From UBA1351 sp965140555 (GTDB taxonomy: Bacteria > Bacillota > Clostridia > Lachnospirales > Vallitaleaceae): a stretch of DNA of 64,000 bases. Made by a program: the position numbers and the translations under genes. The notes under the pieces were generated by a model, which saw only the letters and a program-made list of their open reading frames with translations, made no database searches and was not told the DNA's origin. Of the stretch, positions 37,716 through 46,682 are shown in pieces. The first letter of the stretch is position 1, and each line of letters starts with the position of its first letter. The stretch is taken from contig OZ223259.1 in the NCBI GenBank assembly GCA_965140555.1, positions 434,001-498,000 on the forward strand, read 5' to 3'.

Positions 37716-39129
37716 TTATTTACTCAACTTTCCCACTTGAAAACAATTTATAAATCCGGTGTTTTCTAAGAAAAAGTTATAAAAAATACGTTTCTTGACA
37801 TAAAAACGCACCTCATATTTAGTAAAATGTAAGTGCTTAAGTCATATTAATATTAGACAAGAAAGGTGTATTCACACATGATACACGACATTTACTCATC
37901 TGAACAGACTAGAACTACTTTTTTACGTGCTTTTTCCGATTTGGAACTTTCAAAAACTCTCAGACAATCAGGCATTCGTAAATCTAAAGCTATTCCTGTT
38001 ATGGACGTTTTCTTCTTTTATTGGCTAATAAAGTTACCCTATCTATGAAACAGCTGACTAAACCGGAACGTATTAATGTGATTGTCCTTGATGATACAAT
38101 CATTCCTCGGAACAGAAGCAATAATGTTGAAAATCTTGCTTGAGTTCATGATCACACATCCAATCGTTACAAAAAAAGTTTTACAATGCTGAACCTTGGC
38201 ACTGGTCGTATGCTTCGCATATTGCTCGTGAATGCAACCTAGATGGTCTGATGGATACAGTTTTATTCCCACTGATTTCGCCATGCTTTCTTCTGGTAAC
38301 AAGTCCAATCGATTTCAAGAAGTTAGTGACTCTATTGATAAACGTACCAACAGTTACAAACGTCTTGCTGAATCGATGCAGAAGAGAAGCGATGTTGCAG
38401 TTCAGTTAATAAAGAACACTTTAAATCAAGGTATTGAAGCCAGTTATGTACTTATGGATACTTGGTTTACCCATGAACCACTCCTCAAATCCTGCCTTGA
38501 CGAAGGTGTTGATGTTATAGGTATGGTTAAACAACTGAAATAAAAATATACATAAAAGAACTCCGTGCGATGCTACCCAAGTGCCGTAATGGCAACATCA
38601 TAGAATCTGTTTTGGTAACCACTAAAAACGGTATCCCTGTAAAATTAGTTTATGTCAGAAACCGCAATAAGAAGCACGAGTGGCTTGTTATCTTAAGTAC
38701 CAATTGCTCCTTATCTAATGAGGAAATCGTTCGTATATATGGAAACCGGTGGAGCATTGAAGTTTTCTTCAAATCCACAAAATCATTAATAAAACACGGA
38801 AGTAAGTTTCAAGATCGTAGCTATGATATGATGATTAGTCATACAACCATAGTTCTGACCCGATATATCATAACTGAATGGTTACTCCGTGAAGAAAAAG
38901 ACCTGAAAACTTTTGGTGAACTCTTTTTCAGATTCAGTGACGACATTCAGGACATGGATTTTATTACTGCTCTTCAAAATATGATGAACTTAGTAGTTGA
39001 GGTTGCCAACGGCATCGCCACAGCTACAACAGATACTGTAAAAAGTCAACTTCAGCAATGGATTAATCAGCATGCCTCATTTATCAAGGCTTTATTCACT
39101 GATTTCTGCTGGGAAAGTTGAGTAAATAA
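37716..39129 (+). mobile_element. decayed IS4-family element
   Basis: An element of 1414 bases bounded by perfect 20-base inverted repeats, TTATTTACTCAACTTTCCCA at the left and its complement at the right. Inside are transposase pieces at 37866-38048, 38048-38230 (with internal stops), 38232-38543 and 38570-39121. The last piece has RIYGNRWSIEVFFKSTKS, the YREK-like signature region of IS4 transposases. Compared with complete IS4 members, a block between FFFYWLIK and LTKPERINVIVLDD is missing. No target duplication is obvious. The element lies between hamB and the ATPase gene. Confidence 0.85.
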
Positions 39130-39131
39130 GT

Positions 39132-41549
39132 TCAAAAATTCCTCATAATCTCGTATCTATAAAAATCATCGACTTCATCTACGTAACTCATAAACTCATC
39201 ATTTGCAGTTAAGTTATTGTATTCATCCAAAAAAATATTTTCCAACTGATTATCTGATTCAAGTCTATTAATCAGGCTCATGGGCAAACCTAATCTCGCA
39301 AACTCTATCTTTATTTCATCCGTTGTACCATATATATATTTATAATATTCTTCATCGCTAATAACATCAAAATCATACAGCATAACAATAAGCTTATTAA
39401 GCTTATAACTTACAAACTGGTTTTCAATCTCAAGTTTAATTATTGCCAAATTTACTAATTCAACATCTGTTTTTGATTCTAAATCAACATAAACTTCCCT
39501 TGCATTTGTATCATATACTTCAGTTATGTATTTTACATCTCCAAACGATTCGCCAATATAAAATTGTGATTCGCCTTCTTTAATTCTTCTTTTAAAATAA
39601 TTATACATTGCATTTATGTTTTGGTTTAACGATAATTTATGACCGTTATCTATATGGTATTTATAGAACTTTCGAGCTTTACTACTTTCTAAACGCTTTA
39701 TTTCATAATCAATTATATTTCCTGTGTCTTCAATTAATAACCTGTATATTTTTTCTAGCATGTCTATACTATCATCAAATACCATTGTATTAATTCTATT
39801 CTCAACGATATTTGCAACCGTTTCAATATCTTCGTATATTGAGGTAAAACCTTCTTTTACCAGATATAAATATACTTTATTTTTATGGTTGTCTTCATTT
39901 AATATAAGTTCTTCAAAAGCAATAAGTTCTTCTACTTTTTTCTGTTTCTCAACGTCCTTAATATCCTCAATATTGAAATTTGATAATATTGGATTATCAA
40001 CTACGTCAGTAATTTCTCTTTTTCTCAACAACGTAATTTTATTCTCCATATTACTTTCAACACGATTAAATTTTTCTGAATTCACAAAATGAACTTTAGG
40101 CATAAGTTTATTTAACTGACTCTCTGGACCACTAAATATGTTGTTCAAACGATTCACTCTTCCAATAAGATTTGTAAGTTCCTTATTTTGAAGCGAATAT
40201 GTGTTCATAATAAACAAACAATCTATTGGCAAGTTCATTCCTTCTAAAATAACGCTATTAGCTACAATATATTTTATTTCCTTTAAATTTTTAAATTTGC
40301 TTTCCAAATATTCTTTTATCAGTTCCGGTAATTTGCCATGAAGATATACAATACCTTTTTTAAGGTAGCTAATTGCATAAAAATCTTCATGAACATTCTT
40401 CTTGATTAAATTAATAATATCACTCAATTTCTCAGTCATATCAATATCATCCAAATGATTAGATAACTCTTTTGTAAAAATCTCAATTTTTTTTGGCGAG
40501 CGATGATATATGAAGTTCTTTTCTAATGCATACGATGTTATATATTCTAAATAATCATATGAAATTTTCTCATGTTTATAAAACAAATTTAAAAACCGAT
40601 TGTATCTTGTGATATCTCCATTAAGTTTCAATTCATATATATCCGATTCTTTTATATTAAAATATATTTTTTCTCCACTTACCGTTTGGTCGTTAGAAGT
40701 TTTCAAATTATCTGGGTTATCCAATAACGGTGTTAAATAAATCACTTTCAATTTATTATTTCTTACTTTACTCATACGTACAGCTCTCGTGAGTAAAATA
40801 GAACGACTATTTTTTTTCAGCATATTGTGAGCTTCATCGATAAATAACAAATCAAATTCAGTTTCATGCTTTTCCAAAAGCCTTAATGCACGTTCCTGAG
40901 TAAATATTGCAATAAATTTTGCTTCATTATCATACATTTCATCATGAACTATTACTTTTCGGTCAACACCAGCTTCTTTTATCGTCCTATATGTCTGCAT
41001 TAGTAGAGATCTTGTTGGTACAATAATTCCGATTTTATTTTCTATATGTCCATAATCATTTATATAATCAATGATTATGGAGCTTTTACCATAAGATGTA
41101 GGAGCTATATAGCAAATCTCTTTAGAATCATTTTCAAGTATTCTATTTCTTCCAACATGCTGTTCCTTGGTTTCAATATACTTATCATGTTGAAATTCAT
41201 ATAATCTTACATTTGACATTGCATTATTCAACGACAAATCTTGAACAAGATCCAAATCATAAATTTTCTTTGCTATCGGATAAAATCCGAAATTCATTGA
41301 AAAATCATAGAGTGGCCTGAAATCCTCATGAATAAGTGAGTATTTTAAAATAATAAAATATGCAAATTCTAAATAGCTTTTAAAATTATTGTCTTTTTCA
41401 TAATATCGAAGCAATACTATAGCACAAGCTAATATGTACTCTTTTTCTGTATTTGAAAGCATAATATCTTGACTTAACTTTTCAATTATTATTTTAAACT
41501 CATCCATTTTTGCCAATTGTGAATATCCGTACATTTCTTTTCTATTCAT
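39132..41549 (-). CDS. hamB: DEAD/DEAH helicase, Hachiman HamB-like
   Basis: An 805-residue superfamily 2 helicase. Walker A is IAPTSYGKSS near residue 149, motif Ia IVPTRSLLMQ follows, the DEAH box is LLFIDEAHNM near 236, motif III is YLTPLL near 270, and motif VI is NLIGRVNRLN near 449. The long C-terminal half (480-805) has no recognised domain. The APTSYGKS form of Walker A and direct pairing with a small HamA-like nuclease gene fit the Hachiman anti-phage system, where HamB scans DNA and releases HamA. The start follows GGGGG five bases upstream. The gene symbol is by analogy and needs a profile search. Confidence 0.75.
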   Translation of the reverse strand: MNRKEMYGYSQLAKMDEFKIIIEKLSQDIMLSNTEKEYILACAIVLLRYYEKDNNFKSYLEFAYFIILKYSLIHEDFRPLYDFSMNFGFYPIAKKIYDLDLVQDLSLNNAMSNVRLYEFQHDKYIETKEQHVGRNRILENDSKEICYIAPTSYGKSSIIIDYINDYGHIENKIGIIVPTRSLLMQTYRTIKEAGVDRKVIVHDEMYDNEAKFIAIFTQERALRLLEKHETEFDLLFIDEAHNMLKKNSRSILLTRAVRMSKVRNNKLKVIYLTPLLDNPDNLKTSNDQTVSGEKIYFNIKESDIYELKLNGDITRYNRFLNLFYKHEKISYDYLEYITSYALEKNFIYHRSPKKIEIFTKELSNHLDDIDMTEKLSDIINLIKKNVHEDFYAISYLKKGIVYLHGKLPELIKEYLESKFKNLKEIKYIVANSVILEGMNLPIDCLFIMNTYSLQNKELTNLIGRVNRLNNIFSGPESQLNKLMPKVHFVNSEKFNRVESNMENKITLLRKREITDVVDNPILSNFNIEDIKDVEKQKKVEELIAFEELILNEDNHKNKVYLYLVKEGFTSIYEDIETVANIVENRINTMVFDDSIDMLEKIYRLLIEDTGNIIDYEIKRLESSKARKFYKYHIDNGHKLSLNQNINAMYNYFKRRIKEGESQFYIGESFGDVKYITEVYDTNAREVYVDLESKTDVELVNLAIIKLEIENQFVSYKLNKLIVMLYDFDVISDEEYYKYIYGTTDEIKIEFARLGLPMSLINRLESDNQLENIFLDEYNNLTANDEFMSYVDEVDDFYRYEIMRNF

Positions 41550-41561
41550 GATTTCCCCCGA

Positions 41562-42329
41562 TTAAGAACGCAGTATCTCTTGTAAAATTTCAACTGAATA
41601 TTTAGTCATGCAAATAACCAAAATATCTTTATATTTAAATTTACTAATACATTTTTCGACATCTATAATTATCTTTTTAATGTCCACATCTTCCCACTCA
41701 TCGCAATAAAAGATAGTCGCTGCTGGTATAATATTGAAATTTGATATATGATCATACTTTTTTAGCGTAAAGTTATCAGCCATTCTTTTGATATTCTTTA
41801 CTATGGTATCATTTGTATTTACGTCAAGTGATCTCGCATGGTGATAAGCATTTTTCCAAGGATTATTTGTTGTGTTTCCACTAATTTTATCGCACAAATC
41901 AGTATATGCCTCTTTTACTTTAGAAGCGTGACACATTCCTTTAGTATCACTCATACCCGATTTACTTTCCATTATCCATTCAACATCAGCCTTTGAATAG
42001 TAGCCATCAAACCCTTTCTTTATTGAATTTTCTTCAAGGTTCTCAAACAAACATTCTTGTTTGTAGCCAAATGAGTTCAAAACGAGATGTACAAAAAATT
42101 CTGCTACTGCACCCATTCTTGTTGTACTATCATTTTTCCGATTAAGAAACTCCAATAAATCCGCCTTAGCAACTTCGAGTGACGTCCCACTATCACCTGT
42201 ACATATTGAAACGAGTAATTCATTAACATATTCAATCAAATCAACACTCAACTCATGAATGTCTAGCGTAATTAGTTTAATACTATTCTTTAATTTATGT
42301 TCCGAACAGGAAGTACCCGGTATAATCAT
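41562..42329 (-). CDS. hamA: HamA-like (DUF1837-type) nuclease
   Basis: A 255-residue protein. A conserved block RMGAVAEFFVHLVL near residue 90, then IKKGFDGYYS near 122 and WIMESKSG near 136, gives an E...D...ExK arrangement typical of PD-(D/E)XK nucleases and of HamA (DUF1837). The ATG at 42329 is preferred, as AAGGAG lies six bases before it; an ATG ten codons upstream has no site. It precedes hamB by 12 bases. In known Hachiman systems HamA is a nuclease held inactive by HamB until phage DNA damage is sensed. The assignment rests on motif pattern and gene pairing. Confidence 0.68.
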   Translation of the reverse strand: MIIPGTSCSEHKLKNSIKLITLDIHELSVDLIEYVNELLVSICTGDSGTSLEVAKADLLEFLNRKNDSTTRMGAVAEFFVHLVLNSFGYKQECLFENLEENSIKKGFDGYYSKADVEWIMESKSGMSDTKGMCHASKVKEAYTDLCDKISGNTTNNPWKNAYHHARSLDVNTNDTIVKNIKRMADNFTLKKYDHISNFNIIPAATIFYCDEWEDVDIKKIIIDVEKCISKFKYKDILVICMTKYSVEILQEILRS

Positions 42330-42453
42330 AAAACTCTCCTTATCCCCAATATAATACAATTATATCAAAAAAATTATGCTTTTGTTGCTTTTTCTTATTT
42401 TATATAAGTTTCTTTAACAATTCTAACATAGTTTTCTCAAAATCTTTCTTAAT

Positions 42454-42807
42454 TTAGCATTCCCAAATTGTAATACCTTTCCATCCCTCACTTTCAAGTG
42501 TTCTAATGTTTCTATTATCACGTTCAATGTTCTTTTGAATTTTAACTGCCCAATAATCTATATTTAAGTTAGGCATTACAGAATATTTACATCCATGCCA
42601 ATGCCAAAAACAACCATTAATAAAACTAATTGTTTTATATTTCGGCAGTACAATATCCGGCTTACCTACATATCTTTTATCGTTAACTCTAAAGCGATAT
42701 CCTGAGAGATGCAAATATGAACGAACCTTTAATTCAATAATCGTATCCTTATTTTTAATATGTGACATAATTTCACTACGTTTTTGCTTTGAAAACATAT
42801 CACCCAT
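42454..42807 (-). CDS. vsr: very short patch repair endonuclease, C-terminus truncated
   Basis: A 117-residue Vsr protein, the nuclease that nicks at T-G mismatches made by deamination of 5-methylcytosine. Family motifs are clear: MFSKQKRSEIMSHIKNKDT at the start, YVGKPDIVLPKYK near 62 with the catalytic aspartate, and FINGCFWHWHGC near 76. The protein stops at TIWEC, and the next codons after TAA continue in frame as I-K-K-D-F-E-K-T-M-L-E-L-L-K-K-L-I to a stop at 42400. A GAA to TAA change is therefore likely; the core is complete and may still work. It would serve the C5 methyltransferase at 46680-47795. Confidence 0.83.
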   Translation of the reverse strand: MGDMFSKQKRSEIMSHIKNKDTIIELKVRSYLHLSGYRFRVNDKRYVGKPDIVLPKYKTISFINGCFWHWHGCKYSVMPNLNIDYWAVKIQKNIERDNRNIRTLESEGWKGITIWEC

Positions 42808-43098
42808 AATTATCAGCTCTTCTTTTGTAACCATCCTATAACTAGTATATCAGATTTTCAAAAAAAGAGCAGCCGTTCATATGTTCGCTTAACAATATAA
42901 TAAGAAAATGTTAGAATTATAAGAAATGCACTTTTAGGAGGAACGTATATGGCAAATGCCGGAAATTCTTTTGTAATAACAATAAAACAAACACATATCT
43001 CATGGGGTACTTTTCGATATACACACACAAGAGAACCAATTTATGGTGAAACATACATCCCAATACCTATCTATTATGCTGAAGAATTTAATATTTAT

Positions 43099-44752
43099 CC
43101 TGAATTATTCATCCAGCCATGATCAACCTTAAAATTGACAGTAGGCCTCATTTTTAACCGAGTACAATCCTTAATTACGTATAGTTTCCCTAAAAAAGGG
43201 TAAACTAATCCTATAGATGTCACTTTTACGATTTTGAGTTGCCAATGTTCGTCAGTTACTCTTATTCCAGCTGTGGAAGCTGTCTTATGTTCTCAAGAGT
43301 TTCATAAAATTGATCTTTATACGGACAACTACTGCATAGCTTGAAATGAATATATCTTGCTGCTTTTACGATTTTTGAAGCAATCTTGAGCAGCTTTAAA
43401 CGAATGGTGTCGATCTGCATCTTTTTCATGCTCTTCGGTAAAACCAATCGTCTGAAACAGTTAAACAGATTGTAGGCCAACACATGCAGTTGTAGTCGGT
43501 TGGCATTGACTACTTTGGGTTTGCTTCCAGTGGATGCGAATCCAAACCCTGACTTGCTTTCCTTGATGAAATTCTCCATGGTACCTCGATTACGGTAGTA
43601 TCTTAGGATTTCTTCGGGTTTTAAGTCCATGTTAGTTACAATGAAGGAATACTGGGTTGTCAACTGGTTGAAAGGTTTCTCCGCTTTGACAACGACTCTG
43701 CGTGGATAGTCCCACTTGCTTGCTTTGTAATAAAATTCATCATAGCGGACAATATACCTTGTCATATCATTTTTCGTTGCTTCTATTATTTCATCATCAA
43801 GATGTTTGACGTTTTTGTATAAAATGTTATTTGCCTTCAATCGAATAGCATAGGATACACCATTGGTTTCGCATTGCTTGTATAAATCAGGTGTCGCAAA
43901 ACCACTGTCCCCACGTAAATACAGCTCAATTTCTGGGTACTCCTTGGCGTATTCATCAAGTAAAGGCTGCATGAAATCGACAACTCCAGTGGAACTGTAG
44001 TCGGTTCCATCACGGAGTTCTGCTTTCAGCAGATCTCCGGTTAATCCGTCATAACACAACAATGGATGATAACCATGAGCGCTGTAATGATAGTTAAAAG
44101 CTTCACCTTCTTGTTTGCCATAGGTATTCAATAAGGTAGAGTCCAGATCAAGCAACACTTGCTTCGGACACTTTATTTTATAAGCGGAGGAACGCATTGC
44201 TTTTATGATAGCATCAAACTGTGGAAGAGTATCTTCATTCATACGGTTCCAGAATCTTGAGAGAGTTGGTTGTGAAGCAAGTGCCGTTTTACCGAGAATA
44301 TTTTTAAACACAGGTTCATTTGTAAGCTCATCAGCATCATCATCTTCAAAATAACCGGCGATAATCTGATATACCATTTGACAAAGGTTCTGATCATCGG
44401 TATGTCGACGACTGGTCTTATCATCTGTTTTAAAGTTGCGGACATGCTTGTGTAAACCAAATTTGTGGGCAAATTCTTTGACTAGAAGTAGCCCGGAATC
44501 GGAGGATAAGTCGCCTCCTTCAAAATTTATTTTATTTTTACTATTGCTTTCTAATTGAAGTGCATTTAAACTAGACATATAAAGAGTTTCTCCTTTGTTT
44601 GGTTTTTGCTTAGTCACTTAAATTTTAACAAAGTTGGAACTCTTTTTCTATTGCTTTCTTTTCACTTTATAAGTGAAAAGAAAAAGTAATCAAAAACACT
44701 GTAACTACACGGCTTCAAACGCCGTTAAACCAAACTGGATGAATAATTCAGG
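43099..44752 (-). mobile_element. complete IS1380-family insertion sequence
   Basis: An element of 1654 bases with ends CCTGAATTATTCATCCAG and CTGGATGAATAATTCAGG, flanked by a five-base target duplication TTTAT (43094-43098 and 44753-44757). It carries one intact transposase gene on the minus strand. The presence of the duplication and an intact gene indicates a recent insertion. Two decayed relatives lie at 47900-49411 and 59110-60312. Confidence 0.93.
43262..44578 (-). CDS. IS1380-family transposase
   Basis: A 438-residue DDE transposase. The N-terminal block INFEGGDLSSDSGLLLVKEF is diagnostic of the family; the catalytic residues lie in VLLDLDSTLLNTYG near 148, YLRGDSGFATPDLY near 225, and the YRNRGTMENFIKESKSGFG stretch near 330. 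The ATG at 44578 is chosen since GGAG lies eleven bases before it. No frameshift is seen, so it is probably active. Confidence 0.92.
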   Translation of the reverse strand: MSSLNALQLESNSKNKINFEGGDLSSDSGLLLVKEFAHKFGLHKHVRNFKTDDKTSRRHTDDQNLCQMVYQIIAGYFEDDDADELTNEPVFKNILGKTALASQPTLSRFWNRMNEDTLPQFDAIIKAMRSSAYKIKCPKQVLLDLDSTLLNTYGKQEGEAFNYHYSAHGYHPLLCYDGLTGDLLKAELRDGTDYSSTGVVDFMQPLLDEYAKEYPEIELYLRGDSGFATPDLYKQCETNGVSYAIRLKANNILYKNVKHLDDEIIEATKNDMTRYIVRYDEFYYKASKWDYPRRVVVKAEKPFNQLTTQYSFIVTNMDLKPEEILRYYRNRGTMENFIKESKSGFGFASTGSKPKVVNANRLQLHVLAYNLFNCFRRLVLPKSMKKMQIDTIRLKLLKIASKIVKAARYIHFKLCSSCPYKDQFYETLENIRQLPQLE

Positions 44753-45035
44753 TTTATAATTCTAATTATTTACCCGGTGATGATTTCGGAATAAACTTAT
44801 TTAATTTTACAGCCTATGTTAATAATAAAGTCCATTCTCAAGGTGTACTTAAAGCTCAAGGCGGAAGTCATGCCGGATCTATTCATGCTAAAAATTTAAG
44901 TGGCTATCACGACTTAAAACTTCTCTCACCTTGGATTCATCATGCCAATATAAATGTAGGTGATGAAATAGAAATTTATTTCACATCACCTACTGATATA
45001 GAACTTAGAAAAATATAAACTAATGGAGATAAAAA

Positions 45036-46649
45036 ATGGCAAAAGTAAGAAACACATGGTTCATAACACGTCCAGAACGTGATCCAAAATTTCATCCTGA
45101 AGCATTAAAATGTTTATATATATCAACAAATAATTTTTCTTTAAAATGGAAAGGTAATCGAGATGCACATAAACATTATGAAAAAAAATTAAATGAATAT
45201 AATCTTAAACGTAATTCCATATCAAATGATGGTTCCGGTGGTCGAACATGGTGTGCTATGCTTAGAACCTTTGGATATTGCTACCTAAACAATGAAGGCT
45301 ATTTAATCTTAACCAAAGTGGGTGAGGCTATCATTAATGGTAAAAATATATTTGAAAATCAAAAAAAACAAATATTAACGCTTCAAATACCTAATACTTA
45401 TTTTTTGGAATCTGGCTTCAGACCAAAATTCAATAATGATTTTTCTATTCGTCCTGTTCGTTTCTTAATAAGACTATGCACAGATAGTCGCCTTAACTAT
45501 TATCTTACTAAAGAGGAAATAGCATATTTTGTTTTATCAGCTAAAAAGGATACTTCATATGAAGCAGTTATCGCAAATATTGTTGTATACAGAACATGTA
45601 CCTTTAATGATCAAATTCAAATGAAAAATGCTGTAGCTGTTAACCTTGATCATCGTGAACGTACAGACTCAGTAGCACGTGATTATTTCGAAGCAAATTC
45701 TGATGTTGCTCATACATTCATGATGATTGCTGATTTCACAGGATTAGCTGAATACAAGAGAAATGAAGGCTTGTTCGTTGATTCCGAATATCTCCAGTCA
45801 ACAACAAACGAGTTAAATCATTATGATGAACGTTATCCATTTAATAATAGATTTAAATATTCTTTGACATTAATGGCTGAACATTCAGGGCTAGATATAG
45901 AATCCTTTAAAGCCTCTAGATATGGTAATAATAAACCGATGAGTAATGCTTTTAAAAACACAAAGCTATTAAGCGATATAAAATCTAACTTTCCATCAAT
46001 ATATTCTGTTCCTGAAGATGAATTTATATCTATTGCTACTAAGCGCGTAAATAAAAGAGAAGCCTACAAATGGTATAGCGAAATAAAAGCGGATGATAGC
46101 CTAGACAATCTGTCAGAAGAATTTGTCGAGAATTATCTATCATTACAAAATCCTCTTGATTTTGAGGATCATACTGGAAATATTTTTAAATCGATCGGGT
46201 TCGATGTTATTATGAGACCTAAGCATCAGGGTACGTCTAACACTGAAATTGAAATTCTAGTTGTCTTTGGCGATAAATGTGGCATTATTGACGCAAAGCT
46301 CTATCAGAAAAAGTTCAACCTTTCTGCAAATTTAGCTTCTCATATGGCTACAGAGTATATTCGTGAATATGATAGTTATGATGGAAAAGAGCTTGTATTT
46401 TATGGCTATGTAGCTTCTAATGAAATAGGCGGCGAAAAGAATTTGAACAAGATTACAGATTTAGCTCTTAAAAATATCATACACAGGGAAGTTAAAGGTT
46501 TTATTATCAATGCCAAGACACTTCTGTCATTTCTTGATTACTGCATAAGTAACGCCTTACCAGATGCTGAAAGAATTGACATATTTTTAAAATTGCCTCA
46601 AAACAAGATATATTCATCTTTTGAAGACTTAAAAAGTCTTCTGATATAA
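45036..46649 (+). CDS. AlwI-family type II restriction endonuclease
   Basis: A 537-residue protein of the AlwI family (which includes type IIS enzymes and nicking subunits). Opening WFITRPERDPKFHPEAL and the stretch FRPKFNNDFSIRPVRFLIRLC are typical. The nuclease domain (about residues 368-470) shows DHTGNIFKSIGFDV, then a glutamate in EIEILVVFG and GIIDAKLYQ, consistent with a PD-(D/E)XK core. AlwI itself cuts GGATC; the specificity here is not predictable. A TGGAG site precedes the ATG. It converges on the methyltransferase gene, the two sharing a bidirectional terminator. Confidence 0.8.
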   Translation: MAKVRNTWFITRPERDPKFHPEALKCLYISTNNFSLKWKGNRDAHKHYEKKLNEYNLKRNSISNDGSGGRTWCAMLRTFGYCYLNNEGYLILTKVGEAIINGKNIFENQKKQILTLQIPNTYFLESGFRPKFNNDFSIRPVRFLIRLCTDSRLNYYLTKEEIAYFVLSAKKDTSYEAVIANIVVYRTCTFNDQIQMKNAVAVNLDHRERTDSVARDYFEANSDVAHTFMMIADFTGLAEYKRNEGLFVDSEYLQSTTNELNHYDERYPFNNRFKYSLTLMAEHSGLDIESFKASRYGNNKPMSNAFKNTKLLSDIKSNFPSIYSVPEDEFISIATKRVNKREAYKWYSEIKADDSLDNLSEEFVENYLSLQNPLDFEDHTGNIFKSIGFDVIMRPKHQGTSNTEIEILVVFGDKCGIIDAKLYQKKFNLSANLASHMATEYIREYDSYDGKELVFYGYVASNEIGGEKNLNKITDLALKNIIHREVKGFIINAKTLLSFLDYCISNALPDAERIDIFLKLPQNKIYSSFEDLKSLLI

Positions 46650-46682
46650 AAAAGAGAAGTGCACACGCACTTCTCTTTTTTA
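46648..46682. terminator. bidirectional terminator of restriction and methylase genes
   Basis: AAAAAAGAGAAGTGC and GCACTTCTCTTTTTT surround an ACAC loop. The stem ends in a run of Ts on both strands, so it can end transcription of both convergent genes. Confidence 0.85.

Larger units (their letters stand above)
42949..45018 (+). pseudogene. 136-codon gene of the restriction locus, split by IS1380
   Basis: A gene beginning at ATG 42949, with an AGGAGG site eight bases before it, is broken after 50 codons (42949-43098). Removing the IS at 43099-44752 and one copy of the duplicated TTTAT rejoins it in frame at 44758 and gives an 86-codon remainder ending at TAA 45016-45018. The rebuilt 136-residue protein starts MANAGNSFVITIKQTHISW, then has REPIYGETYIPIPI, LKAQGGSHAGSIHAKN and a final VGDEIEIYFTSPTDIEL. 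It looks like a small all-beta domain, perhaps of the B3-like DNA-binding type found in some restriction enzymes, but this is only an impression. It lies 17 bases before the AlwI-family gene and was surely co-transcribed with it. Confidence 0.75.
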
